From NCBI GenBank assembly GCA_021777225.1, contig JAJYDQ010000022.1, positions 1-51,801 of the forward strand: a stretch of 51,801 nt of DNA, in the 5' to 3' direction. Below the pieces are notes generated by a model, which did no database searches, had not been told where the DNA came from, and was given only the letters and a program-made list of their open reading frames with translations. Shown here one piece after another: positions 9,711 to 17,848 of the stretch (the first letter of the stretch is position 1; every line of letters starts with the position of its first letter). Source of the DNA: Deltaproteobacteria bacterium. Its GTDB lineage: Bacteria; Desulfobacterota; Desulfomonilia; Desulfomonilales; Desulfomonilaceae. The position numbers and the translations under genes are program-made.

Positions 9711-10250
9711 TCACTGAATTTCCTTGAGCCCTTCCGTAAGGTTTTCCTTAATCAATGACACTACTTGTGGGTGATTCAGAGGGACAGTCCCTAGTTCCGA
9801 CCGAATCTCCCTTGTGTCCAGAACATACGCATTGGCGCCTTTCTTATGATTATACACAAAGTCTACTGAAGGGTTACCTTCGATGAGGGTCAGAATAGTG
9901 GCCGCCATGTCTCCAATCGGCTTTCTGTCAATGTGTCCGTGTCTCATAGTTACGACGATCTTCGTTCCAGTCCCTACCGTTGACTCGATATTTAGAGCGC
10001 CATCCGCCTCCATAGCGGCCTGTTCAAAAAGTGAAAGACCAAGACCTACCCTGCGGGTAGAGCGTGTAGTAACAAACGGGTCTAAAACTTTATGCAGGAA
10101 TTCAGGGCTCATTCCCTTTCCATTGTCCTCAATCACTATCGTCAGCAAATCCGCTTCAAGATCCTCATCAATCATAATTCCTATAATTGAAGCGCCTGCA
10201 GATACTCCATTTTCGGCCACATCAAGGACATGAAGTGACAAATCCTCCAT
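9711..10250 (-). CDS. GHKL-type ATPase domain protein in nuo operon
   Basis: 179-residue stand-alone histidine-kinase-type (GHKL) ATPase. Motifs seen are a rudimentary N-box region (LDVAENGVSAGA), the G1 box VIEDNGKGM, an F-box-like stretch DPFVTTRS, and the G2 box RRVGLGLSLFEQA. There is no HisKA dimerisation/phosphoacceptor domain, so it resembles anti-sigma or switch kinases more than sensor kinases. Proteins like this recur next to [FeFe]-hydrogenase and Hnd operons along with PHP and DRTGG proteins; their exact role is not settled. Its place directly upstream of nuoE suggests a role in regulating or assembling the diaphorase module (inference). Confidence 0.8.
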   Translation of the reverse strand: MEDLSLHVLDVAENGVSAGASIIGIMIDEDLEADLLTIVIEDNGKGMSPEFLHKVLDPFVTTRSTRRVGLGLSLFEQAAMEADGALNIESTVGTGTKIVVTMRHGHIDRKPIGDMAATILTLIEGNPSVDFVYNHKKGANAYVLDTREIRSELGTVPLNHPQVVSLIKENLTEGLKEIQ

Positions 10251-10268
10251 AATCTGACGCCATAACCC

Positions 10269-11030
10269 TTATACAGGCATGACACGCCTGACTATCTTCC
10301 GTTGTCCGATTCCATGAAACGCTGATTTCAATTCGTCGAATGAAGTTTCCGCCATCCTGGCTTCTGTAAAAACCACTCCTATGTCTGAAACATAATGAGC
10401 GTCAGAGGACGTCACTATTGGGCAATTACAAGATGGCCCCAATTTCTTGCCCGCCGTATCCATGTCCATATGTTTGGAAACTTCTAATGCGTCAAACTTT
10501 AAGTCGTCGGGAATAAAACCCAACTGACTCAATATTCCGAATCCAGGTCTGTCAATATGTGAAGCGATAGCCAGTCCTCCCAAACCGTGAATCAAATCCA
10601 CTACTTTGTAGATGTTCAGTGTAGTGGATCCAATTAGAAGCGCCTGTTCCATATCCTCGACCATATCAAATTCATCCACAACCACCTGGTAACCTATAGC
10701 CCGTTCATCATTAACCCCCGAAAGACGGGCATAGACCTCGTCCTGGGCCAGTTGCGCTTCATTTGCAGAGGGAAACAACCCAAGTACGTGCACTTCCTCG
10801 CTGGAGGTAATTTCAAGGCCTGGTATCACTTTCACCGAAGAACCACGAGCCGCCCGAATCGTAGCAGCCGCGTTCCTCGATGAATTGTGATCGCAAATGG
10901 CTATCATATCAAGACCCTTTTCAATAGCGGCTTTAACAATCACCCTTGGAGTCATCTCTCCGAGTTCAGTGCAAGGAGAAAGGGTCGTATGGATGTGCAA
11001 ATCAAGTCTGAATATCTTTAGTGAACACAT
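10269..11030 (-). CDS. PHP-domain metallophosphoesterase-like protein in nuo operon
   Basis: About 253 residues. PHP-domain metal ligands are intact: HIH near the N-terminus (LDLHIHT), DHN (AICDHNSS), the PGLEITSSEEVHVL region, ASHIDRPGF, and a terminal SSDAH. Such domains are generally phosphoesterases acting on small phosphorylated molecules or DNA ends; no substrate can be read from the sequence. The ATG at 11028-11030 is chosen; a TTG four codons upstream (11042) is possible, and neither has a good ribosome site. It sits between the DRTGG and ATPase genes, as in hydrogenase-linked clusters of other anaerobes. Confidence 0.8.
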   Translation of the reverse strand: MCSLKIFRLDLHIHTTLSPCTELGEMTPRVIVKAAIEKGLDMIAICDHNSSRNAAATIRAARGSSVKVIPGLEITSSEEVHVLGLFPSANEAQLAQDEVYARLSGVNDERAIGYQVVVDEFDMVEDMEQALLIGSTTLNIYKVVDLIHGLGGLAIASHIDRPGFGILSQLGFIPDDLKFDALEVSKHMDMDTAGKKLGPSCNCPIVTSSDAHYVSDIGVVFTEARMAETSFDELKSAFHGIGQRKIVRRVMPV

Positions 11031-11097
11031 CCAGTCGGCCAATCAGACGCAACCAGGAGGTCCCAAAATAGTGAGTTGGAACTAGCGGTGAAACGTC

Positions 11098-11451
11098 CTA
11101 TGTTTCTCTTCGTACACCTAACTGATACAAGCGACCCGCAACCTCGTACGCCGGCATCGAACTGCAAAGTAAAACTACGCCCTGTTCTTGAGCCTTATTT
11201 ATTGTGGCTTCTTCCGGTTGCCTTCCGTTGACTATTATTATGCACGCCAGATTGTTCAAAAAAGCCACGGCGATGATGTTTTGATGCAGTTGCAGAGTGA
11301 TCCAGACATCTCCTTCTTTAGCATTAGCAATAACATCACTTAGAAGATCGCTGACGTAGCCCCCTAAGATTTCTCGTCCAAGATCCTGCTCACCTGCGCT
11401 GACAGTAAGGTCAAGCTCATGCACAAGGTCAGCCAATGTCATTTGAGCCAT
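11098..11451 (-). CDS. DRTGG-domain-like protein (first copy)
   Basis: 117-residue protein. Its central DLLSDVIANAKEGDVW and C-terminal YEVAGRLYQLGV match the second copy upstream in the operon (DLMSDVLAFGSEG; YEACGRLYKAG), so the two are paralogues. The fold fits the DRTGG domain, found alone or with CBS domains in regulators and in some phosphotransacetylases. No catalytic residues are apparent. It follows nuoD by 11 bases and precedes the PHP gene. A ligand-sensing role for the operon's regulatory set is plausible but unproven. Confidence 0.75.
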   Translation of the reverse strand: MAQMTLADLVHELDLTVSAGEQDLGREILGGYVSDLLSDVIANAKEGDVWITLQLHQNIIAVAFLNNLACIIIVNGRQPEEATINKAQEQGVVLLCSSMPAYEVAGRLYQLGVRRET

Positions 11452-11462
11452 GATCAGCCTTC

Positions 11463-12662
11463 TTACCTGTCCACTTCAGCCAAGACTATATCAATGCTGG
11501 ACAATATCGCTATTAGATCCGCAAAGAAACATCCCTTACTCATTTCTGACAACGCCTGGAGATTGACAAACGCCGGCGCTCTCCACTTTAGCCTGTATGG
11601 GTTCGTTCCGCCATCGCTAACTATATAACATCCCAACTCGCCACGCGGAGATTCAATTGATTGATAGCAGTCACCAACAGGCAGCCTGACTCCTTCCACA
11701 ACCAACATGAAATGGTGTATGAGGGCTTCCATCTTTGTGTAAATATCTTGTTGGGGAGGGAACACCTTACCAGGGGCCGTAGCTAAAAACGGACCTTCCG
11801 GCAACTGTTGTATCGCCTGCTTCAAAATTCTGTTGCTCTGACGCATTTCCTCAACCCTAACCAGGTATCTGGAATAAACGTCACATCCATATTCCACCGG
11901 AATATCAAAATCGTATCTTTCATACCCACAGTAAGGTTCAGACTTTCTTATGTCCCAAGCCTTGCCTGCAGCCCTAATCATAGGGCCACTGACACCGAGT
12001 GAGATCGCTTTATCAAGCGGGAGCAACCCTATACCTTTTGTCCTGTCCATGTAGATTATGTTTTTGGTCAAAAGGGTTTCATATTCATCGACACGTGTGT
12101 CGAAATGGTTAGTAAACGCGCGCACCCTGTCAACGAATCCCTCTTCCAGGTCCTTGGCTACGCCGCCGATTCTAATATAATTCGGCATGAGGCGTCCCCC
12201 CGCCGTGAGTTCGAATAGATTCATGATCTCTTCTCGTTCACGGAGCATATAAAAAAGAGGGGTCATTGCGCCGACATCATGACCATGAGTCCCAAGCCAG
12301 AAGAGGTGACTAAAGATGCGGGAAAGTTCAGCCATTATCACGCGAATGACTTGAGCCCTCTCCGGTATTTCTACCTCCAGCATCTTTTCCACGGTGAGGC
12401 AGTAAGCAAGAGAATTGCTGGACGCCCCCATGTAGTCACATCGTTCCGTTAATGGAATCACCTGATGATACTTTTTGTTTTCACAGGTTTTTTCATATCC
12501 GCGATGGAGATAACCAAGATACGGAGTGCAATTGAGCACTATTTCTCCATCAAGCTCTACTATTGCACGAAAAACACCGTGTGTACTGGGGTGATGTGGC
12601 CCCAGATTTATCTCCATAATTTCGCTTCTGATATCGGCCCGTTGGCTCAATTCTCGCGCCAT
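11463..12662 (-). CDS. nuoD: NADH-quinone oxidoreductase subunit D
   Basis: 49-kDa type subunit (399 residues) that with NuoB lines the quinone site. The N-terminus carries NLGPHHPSTHGVFRAIVELDGE, and the conserved GYLHRGYEK and MDYMGASSN-type motifs follow (here CDYMGASSNSLAY). The C-terminus ends EVDR, normal for the family. Unlike E. coli, nuoC and nuoD are separate genes here, as in most anaerobes. It is followed closely by the first DRTGG gene, which starts the embedded regulatory set. Confidence 0.97.
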   Translation of the reverse strand: MARELSQRADIRSEIMEINLGPHHPSTHGVFRAIVELDGEIVLNCTPYLGYLHRGYEKTCENKKYHQVIPLTERCDYMGASSNSLAYCLTVEKMLEVEIPERAQVIRVIMAELSRIFSHLFWLGTHGHDVGAMTPLFYMLREREEIMNLFELTAGGRLMPNYIRIGGVAKDLEEGFVDRVRAFTNHFDTRVDEYETLLTKNIIYMDRTKGIGLLPLDKAISLGVSGPMIRAAGKAWDIRKSEPYCGYERYDFDIPVEYGCDVYSRYLVRVEEMRQSNRILKQAIQQLPEGPFLATAPGKVFPPQQDIYTKMEALIHHFMLVVEGVRLPVGDCYQSIESPRGELGCYIVSDGGTNPYRLKWRAPAFVNLQALSEMSKGCFFADLIAILSSIDIVLAEVDR

Positions 12663-12688
12663 GACCTCGTTACCTCAAAAAATTTGAT

Positions 12689-13183
12689 CTAAGAGGGCAA
12701 ATCCGGGGTGTCCTCTTCAGTTCCCATCAATGGAAAATCTTTTCTAAGAGGGTGCACCCGCCATTCATCAGGTAGAAGCAGCTTTCTTGGATCAGGGTGG
12801 CCTTCAAACACGACCCCGAACATTTCTGCAGTCTCCCTTTCATGCCAATCGGCGGTCATCCAGACTTTTGACACTGATTCGATAGAGGCGGGGCCTGAAT
12901 CCGTGTCGTCAATCCTGGCTTTCAACCTAAGCCTTTGAGTATTGGACACGGAATAAATCTGGTATACCAATTCGAAACGGGGCCTAGCTGGATAGTAATC
13001 CACTCCCCCAACAAAAGTAAGGAAATCAAATTTCAGCTCGGGGTCGTCCCTCAAATACCGACCCACATCGAGGATTTTCTCAGATGGGACCAGAATGCTC
13101 ATCTGACCTAGATATGTTTCGAATTGTAACGTATCCGCACCGAATTTTTCGCTGAGCTTCTCCTTGATACGATCGTCGTTCAT
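12689..13183 (-). CDS. nuoC: NADH-quinone oxidoreductase subunit C
   Basis: 30-kDa type scaffold subunit, 164 residues. The family signature appears as [30 protein letters not shown], followed by HPLRKDFPL. It carries no redox centre and supports NuoB and NuoD. Its start overlaps the end of nuoB by 4 bases (13180-13183), indicating translational coupling. Confidence 0.96.
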   Translation of the reverse strand: MNDDRIKEKLSEKFGADTLQFETYLGQMSILVPSEKILDVGRYLRDDPELKFDFLTFVGGVDYYPARPRFELVYQIYSVSNTQRLRLKARIDDTDSGPASIESVSKVWMTADWHERETAEMFGVVFEGHPDPRKLLLPDEWRVHPLRKDFPLMGTEEDTPDLPS

Positions 13184-13689
13184 TGTCCAGCCACCCTAAT
13201 CTTGCCCACTCTGGGATTTCTAATTGACTGTTCCTTCATCACTTTGGCGTGAAGCTGAAGAATTCCATCAAGCAGAGCTTCCGGCCTAGGAGGACAACCT
13301 GGGATATAAACATCTACCGGCAAATACCGATCGATTCCCTGAACAACCGCATAGTTCTTATATATCCCCCCAGAACAGGCGCATGCTCCCATGGCTATGA
13401 CCCATTTCGGCTCCGCCATCTGTTCGTAAATACGCAACACCGCCGGCAACATTTTCTTTGAAGCGGTCCCGGAAACTATCATGAGGTCCGCGTGGCGGGG
13501 TGAAGGACGTGCGACCTCCATACCAAACCGCGCCAGATCGTAACGGCTCACAAACGTAGCAATCATTTCCAGAGCGCAGCAGGCCAGACCAAAACCAAGA
13601 GGCCACATGGACGACTTTCTAGCCCAGTTCACAAACCATTCGAGATTGGTTACATGAACAGTATCATTGAGATGATTTGTTATTCCCAT
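13180..13689 (-). CDS. nuoB: NADH-quinone oxidoreductase subunit B
   Basis: PSST-type subunit holding the N2 [4Fe-4S] cluster that reduces quinone; 169 residues. The ligands are visible: the adjacent pair in GLACCALEM, the cysteine in GACACSGG and the one in PGCPPRPE. It overlaps nuoA by 10 bases and nuoC by 4, so nuoA-B-C are tightly coupled. Confidence 0.97.
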   Translation of the reverse strand: MGITNHLNDTVHVTNLEWFVNWARKSSMWPLGFGLACCALEMIATFVSRYDLARFGMEVARPSPRHADLMIVSGTASKKMLPAVLRIYEQMAEPKWVIAMGACACSGGIYKNYAVVQGIDRYLPVDVYIPGCPPRPEALLDGILQLHAKVMKEQSIRNPRVGKIRVAGQ

Positions 13690-14036
13690 TCAAGAGCACC
13701 CTTTTTCCAGACGTAAACTAAACCGACCAATAGAATTAAGACAAAAAAAAGCATCTCCACAAAACCAAAAAACATAAGTTTATCGAAGATCTTTGCCCAC
13801 GGGAATAAGAATATTAGCTCGATGTCAAAAACAATGAAAAGCATACCCATTATGAAGAAACGTACGGAAAAACGTCGTCTCGCCCCGCCAATTGGGTCCA
13901 TACCGCACTCGTAGGGCATAAGTTTAATTGGAGTAGGTGTGCGTTTGGCTAGCAGGGTCGAAAGAACTATGATAGCTGAACCGATGAACACGGAAACTAA
14001 AAGGATTACAAGAATTGGAACGTAACTCTCAATCAT
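13680..14036 (-). CDS. nuoA: NADH-quinone oxidoreductase subunit A
   Basis: Three-helix membrane subunit, 118 residues from the chosen ATG at 14034-14036, which has GGAGAAG seven to eight bases upstream. An upstream in-frame start (14081) would add 15 residues of non-family sequence and is not favoured. The family motif [11 protein letters not shown] and the following [22 protein letters not shown] helix are present. It is the first of the structural nuo genes, preceded by the CBS-ATPase gene. Confidence 0.95.
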   Translation of the reverse strand: MIESYVPILVILLVSVFIGSAIIVLSTLLAKRTPTPIKLMPYECGMDPIGGARRRFSVRFFIMGMLFIVFDIELIFLFPWAKIFDKLMFFGFVEMLFFVLILLVGLVYVWKKGALEWE

Positions 14037-14159
14037 CCGACTTCTCCGTTCAAAGCCGATTCCCCCATGCGGAGTACACAAGATTTTCTGAGCTTATCAG
14101 CCTGTTTTGACGCTTTTTTGATTCTTAATGAATCAGAAGTTTAACGCCTGAACTGTAAA

Positions 14160-15152
14160 TTATTGGGACCCTCTAGTCAAGCTTTTTTCTAATTCGGCTT
14201 TTGGGAGTAAATGGTCCGGACCAAAATTGAAAACTATCTCGAGTCTAGTCCAATGACCAGGATCAGAAGTAAGTTTCATAACATCCGACACTCTTTTTAT
14301 GTTGGCCAACCCCATTCCTGCGCCAAATCCCATGTCTCTGATCCATTCAGGCGCGGTAGAAAACCCTGGCTGAAGCACCTGTTTTAGATCCGCTATGCCA
14401 GGCCCATGGTCCACTGTCGAGATGTTAACTCTGTCCTTCCTAACTTCAACGACTATTTCACCGCCAATATCAGTGTGAATTACGAGATTCATCTCCGCTT
14501 CGTAAACAGCTACACCAACACGGCGAACTATCTGCGGTTGAACTACCAGGCGTTGCAATGATCGTTTGATAAGACTCGATGCTTTCCCCGCGTTGTCGAA
14601 ATCCCGTTCGTTTACAAAATAACGAAGCGTCAAGCCTGTGTCATCCGAAGAAATGTCCTGAAATATATGACTCGCCCTATATGTGTAAAGCTTCTCGGCC
14701 TCGTTTTTCTGAAAGCTCTTGTCCATCTGTAAAAGCAAGGATCGAATTAGAGTGCCGGTAGTAACAATCCCGAGTAGCTTGTCATCATGGTCCACCACTG
14801 GCAGACGACTAAAACCTCTCCTTCCGAGACTGTTGACAACCTCAGCAACCATGGCGTCCATGAGAACTGTTCGAACATCAGTTGTCATGACTTCGGTTAC
14901 CGGAGAATCGAGTTTACCCTCTTCCATTGATCGGATCACATCGTTCATTGTCACAATACCGATTACTTTACCCTCAGATACAACTGGCGCGCCCGAAATT
15001 CGATTTTCACGCATGTAATTTTTCACTTGAGACATCGTCATTGAAGGATCAATGACGATAACATCCGAAGCCATTACTGACTCTACACGCGTGCTGTAAA
15101 TCAGTTCCTGGACTTTTGTAATTTCTTGATTGGACATGTTACCAGGAATCAT
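14160..15152 (-). CDS. CBS-pair / GHKL ATPase regulatory protein
   Basis: 330 residues. Residues about 20-140 form two CBS motifs (SGAPVVSEGKVIGIVTMNDV; SRLPVVDHDDKLLGIVTTG), a typical adenine-nucleotide or SAM sensor. Residues about 190-315 form a GHKL ATPase fold with DHGPGIAD as G1 and GFGAGMGLANIKRVSD as G2, like anti-sigma kinases (RsbW/SpoIIAB). Only a short linker joins them. The start at 15152 overlaps the preceding gene by 14 bases; an ATG at 15137, just after that gene's stop, is an alternative. The fusion suggests that cellular energy charge gates a kinase or switch acting on the complex I operon or enzyme (inference). Confidence 0.8.
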   Translation of the reverse strand: MIPGNMSNQEITKVQELIYSTRVESVMASDVIVIDPSMTMSQVKNYMRENRISGAPVVSEGKVIGIVTMNDVIRSMEEGKLDSPVTEVMTTDVRTVLMDAMVAEVVNSLGRRGFSRLPVVDHDDKLLGIVTTGTLIRSLLLQMDKSFQKNEAEKLYTYRASHIFQDISSDDTGLTLRYFVNERDFDNAGKASSLIKRSLQRLVVQPQIVRRVGVAVYEAEMNLVIHTDIGGEIVVEVRKDRVNISTVDHGPGIADLKQVLQPGFSTAPEWIRDMGFGAGMGLANIKRVSDVMKLTSDPGHWTRLEIVFNFGPDHLLPKAELEKSLTRGSQ

Positions 15153-15510
15153 TTACCATTTTAACCGGTCCAAGACCGGGAAGTCCTGCTTTGTAAAGTC
15201 TTCCGCAAGCTTCATACATCGTATATCCAGTTCTAATAAGGGTCATCCCCGAATCGCGCGCCAATTCAAGCGTTTCCGGTGGCGGTGTTTTGTCACGCAC
15301 GATTACTATTACATTGATCCCAGCCATTTCTGCCGTCCTGACAACCTGGGGATTGGTCAAACCAGTAAGCAAAGCCATTCCTTCTGAACCAAAGGCAAGG
15401 ACGTCGCTCATCAGATCGGCGGCGCCCCCTAAAGGCAATTCTTCATTCGGGTCGTGATTTTGAACAAGGACTTTACCTTGTAACACGTCAATCATTTCCC
15501 GAATATTCAT
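15139..15510 (-). CDS. DRTGG-domain-like protein (second copy), first gene of nuo operon
   Basis: 123 residues from the ATG at 15508-15510, which has GGAG five bases upstream; an in-frame start seven codons earlier (15531) lacks support. It is a paralogue of the protein at 11098-11451, sharing the DL(M/L)SDV and YE..GRLY motifs, and differs by a loop containing VRDKTPPPETLELARDSGM. It is the promoter-proximal gene, so it is probably made whenever the complex is made. A small-molecule-binding regulatory role is likely, and the ligand is unknown. Confidence 0.75.
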   Translation of the reverse strand: MNIREMIDVLQGKVLVQNHDPNEELPLGGAADLMSDVLAFGSEGMALLTGLTNPQVVRTAEMAGINVIVIVRDKTPPPETLELARDSGMTLIRTGYTMYEACGRLYKAGLPGLGPVKMVNDSW

Positions 15511-15547
15511 GAACTCTCCATCTGGGGACACGCTTAAGGAGCGGATT

Positions 15548-15576
15548 ATTTAAACATTACAGCGTGATATTGTCAA
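15548..15576 (-). promoter_or_regulatory. Candidate sigma70 promoter of the nuo operon
   Basis: Read on the minus strand, a perfect TTGACA (-35) at 15576-15571 is followed by exactly 17 bases and TTAAAT (-10, four of six matches) at 15553-15548. It lies about 40 bases upstream of the first operon gene. No other comparably good element was seen in the gap shared with the divergent SDR gene. Confidence 0.6.
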
Positions 15577-15782
15577 GAAACAAAAAAAATGATATATTGC
15601 AAAATAGACTTGCTGAAGCCAAAACCCACTCTAGTTGTTCCGCATAAACCGGCGGCAAAAAGTCACTGCAACGTCCGCGCTAACTCAGGTTCAACCATAG
15701 GCTTTTGCCAGACCTTTTTAAATTGAGCTTTTGAATATATCATAGTCTCCAAGCCATAGTTCAATTCCAAGGATGAAATGAT

Positions 15783-16559
15783 ATGCAAAACCAGGATACA
15801 ACTCCTATTTATAAAAATAGATTCTCAGATAAAGTAGCATTGGTAACTGGCGCAGGTCAGGGGATAGGCCGCGCAGTCGCTATCAGGTTGGCGGCAGAGG
15901 GGGCCATTGTTGGTGTTCTGGACTGGAACGCAGTCTCCACAGCAGGCGTCGTCGAGATTATCAAAGGGCACGGAGGCTACGCTGTTGGGCTTCAAGCCGA
16001 CGTTTCCAAGCAGGATCAAGTTACGAATTGTGTGGAAAAACTTCAATCCACTTACGGACGGGTTGATCTTTTAATTAATAACGCCGGATTTGATCGTCCT
16101 GGAGGTTTTCTGAAGCTTACCGGCATGAGTTTCGTTGAAGTGTTCAACGTGCATGTTCTCGGCGCCGTAAATTGTATCCTGGCTTGCGCCCCTATAATGA
16201 TAGATCAGAGAGACGGACGTATTGTCAATGTCTCTTCGATTTATGGCAAAGTTGGAGCAAAAGGCGAGTCAGCTTACTGCTCGGCGAAATCCGGCCTTGT
16301 GGGGTTTACCAAATCACTAGCCCGGGAATTCGCGTCCAAAGGAGTGAGAATCAACGTAGTAATGCCCGGCTTAACAGCAACTCCCACGATCAGAGAGATG
16401 ATGAACCCCAAGTATCAGGAAGCGTTCGTTAGAGAAACTCCGTTAGGTCGTTTGGCGGACCCGGATGAAATAGCGGCCCCCATTTCTTTCTTGCTGTCTG
16501 ACGAGGCAAGTTTTATTACCGGCGCAGTTCTTGAGGTTACAGGGGGTTGGGGAATGTGA
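15783..16559 (+). CDS. SDR-family NAD(P)-dependent oxidoreductase
   Basis: 258-residue classical short-chain dehydrogenase. It has the cofactor motif TGAGQGIG (22-29), D47 at the end of the second strand (favouring NAD over NADP), NNAG (99-102), S151/S152, and the active pair Y165 and K169 in YCSAK. It ends TGGWGM, a normal SDR C-terminus. It resembles 3-oxoacyl-ACP reductases and alicyclic or hydroxyacyl-CoA dehydrogenases, but the substrate cannot be told. It stands alone between the nuo operon (divergent) and the nrd genes (convergent). Confidence 0.85.
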   Translation: MQNQDTTPIYKNRFSDKVALVTGAGQGIGRAVAIRLAAEGAIVGVLDWNAVSTAGVVEIIKGHGGYAVGLQADVSKQDQVTNCVEKLQSTYGRVDLLINNAGFDRPGGFLKLTGMSFVEVFNVHVLGAVNCILACAPIMIDQRDGRIVNVSSIYGKVGAKGESAYCSAKSGLVGFTKSLAREFASKGVRINVVMPGLTATPTIREMMNPKYQEAFVRETPLGRLADPDEIAAPISFLLSDEASFITGAVLEVTGGWGM

Positions 16560-16658
16560 ATCAGCGGCTCCAATTTATGCGTCATCTCATCCCCGGGCAA
16601 GAAGACCGTGTTAAGTCATATAAAGAATAAAGCTCAGGTTTGATGGACGAAAAGCTTT

Positions 16659-17372
16659 TCAATTCATACAGAATGTCCGACGCTCCAAACCCGGTTGCTC
16701 AAATTTCAGTTGCAAGGTGTCAAAACTTTCAAGATCAAGGTCTGGGATTTGTCTAAATTCCGGGTCCAGTGTATCGATATTCCTGAATCTCTGGATAGAA
16801 TATCTAGGAACACTTCCCAACTCATCCTTTATCCTATCGAGTTCATTTTCGCCAATAAACCCAGGAATTACGGTAGTTCTAAAAAAGACTGACAGTCCGG
16901 AAGATTTTAAAAGATGAATGCTCCGTTTTATATTCAAAAGATTGACCGAAACTCCTGCGAGTTTCGAGTACAATCCCGTTTCGAGCGGGGCCTTAATGTC
17001 CATGGACACAGCGTCTACGAGACATTTTTGAATCAGGTATCCAAGCATTGTCGGGTTAGCCCCGTTAGTGTCCAGCTTGACACTTAACCCCAAATCCCTA
17101 AATTTCGATATTAGTTCAGGGGTTCCTTCGTGGCAGGTCGGTTCTCCACCCGTGATAGTAACGCCGTCAATCCACTTGGTTCTTTCCCGCAAAAAACCAA
17201 TTACCTGCTTCAGAGGCTGGTCCTTAAACCTCTCAGGCGCCAAAACCAGCCCATGATTGTGACAGGCCGGGCATCGAAACGAACAGCCCCCGAGAAAAAT
17301 TACCGACGTGACCTTCCCTGGCCAATCCAGCATGGACAAAGGTAAGAAGCCTTTGATCTTTGGGACACACAT
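16659..17372 (-). CDS. nrdG: Anaerobic ribonucleotide reductase activating radical-SAM protein
   Basis: 237 residues. The radical-SAM [4Fe-4S] motif CX3CX2C is at C30, C34 and C37 (GGCSFRCPACHN), followed by GGEPTCH, which binds SAM. It matches the NrdG-type activases that install the glycyl radical on NrdD. It is the last gene of the nrdD-redoxin-nrdG set on this strand, so function and context agree. The length is that of the longer, bacterial/archaeal NrdG-like class (about 230) rather than the 155-residue E. coli protein. Confidence 0.9.
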   Translation of the reverse strand: MCVPKIKGFLPLSMLDWPGKVTSVIFLGGCSFRCPACHNHGLVLAPERFKDQPLKQVIGFLRERTKWIDGVTITGGEPTCHEGTPELISKFRDLGLSVKLDTNGANPTMLGYLIQKCLVDAVSMDIKAPLETGLYSKLAGVSVNLLNIKRSIHLLKSSGLSVFFRTTVIPGFIGENELDRIKDELGSVPRYSIQRFRNIDTLDPEFRQIPDLDLESFDTLQLKFEQPGLERRTFCMN

Positions 17373-17485
17373 TCTCGATCGCTACCTCACAAATATTCCG
17401 GGAAATTAACTGCCAGCGCAACGGAGCAAGATTCCAATTCGGCTTAAATCTTACTCTGGCTGTTTCTCATTTAAATATGATCATC

Positions 17486-17737
17486 TCACGCGCTTAGATT
17501 GGTCAAATGATTCTTAATGTCTCCTACACTAGTGATGATCTCCATTTGATCAGAAACCAGAATTGGAAGCTTCTTTTCGGAAAGGGCCACACACTCGTAA
17601 TAGGCCAGCAGCGCCAAAGCCTCGGAATTTTCAGAATCCAACTGCATGACCTTGACTTCCGGAATCCGGTCAAGATCAATCTGGCTTTTAACCCAGTCAC
17701 ATTTTCCACATCCGGTCTTTGTAAAAAGGTATGTCAA
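17486..17737 (-). CDS. Glutaredoxin/NrdH-like redoxin (TTG start)
   Basis: About 83 residues with a thioredoxin-fold active site CGKC at 10-13 (YLFTKTGCGKC) and the later cis-Pro stretch KKLPILVS. The start is decided by the ribosome site: AGGAGG lies six bases before a TTG at 17735-17737, while the upstream ATG (17824) would add 29 residues unlike any redoxin and has no ribosome site. Lying between nrdD and nrdG, it likely supplies reducing equivalents to the reductase, as NrdH-type proteins do. The partner is inferred from context. Confidence 0.8.
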   Translation of the reverse strand: MTYLFTKTGCGKCDWVKSQIDLDRIPEVKVMQLDSENSEALALLAYYECVALSEKKLPILVSDQMEIITSVGDIKNHLTNLSA

Positions 17738-17848
17738 AATAAACCTCCTGATTCTAAGAAAAGTGTCCACACATGAGTTTAGACTGAGCGACAGGGACTT
17801 GACAGTGATCCAAATTAGCCCCATTTGTCATCCAGCATATTCGGCCTA

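Noticed and set aside
16560-16658. Terminator between the SDR gene and nrdG
   Set aside because: No stable hairpin with a T-run was found in this 99-base convergent gap.
17738-17824. Longer N-terminus for the redoxin
   Set aside because: The ATG at 17824 has no ribosome site, and the fold begins right at the TTG with a perfect AGGAGG.
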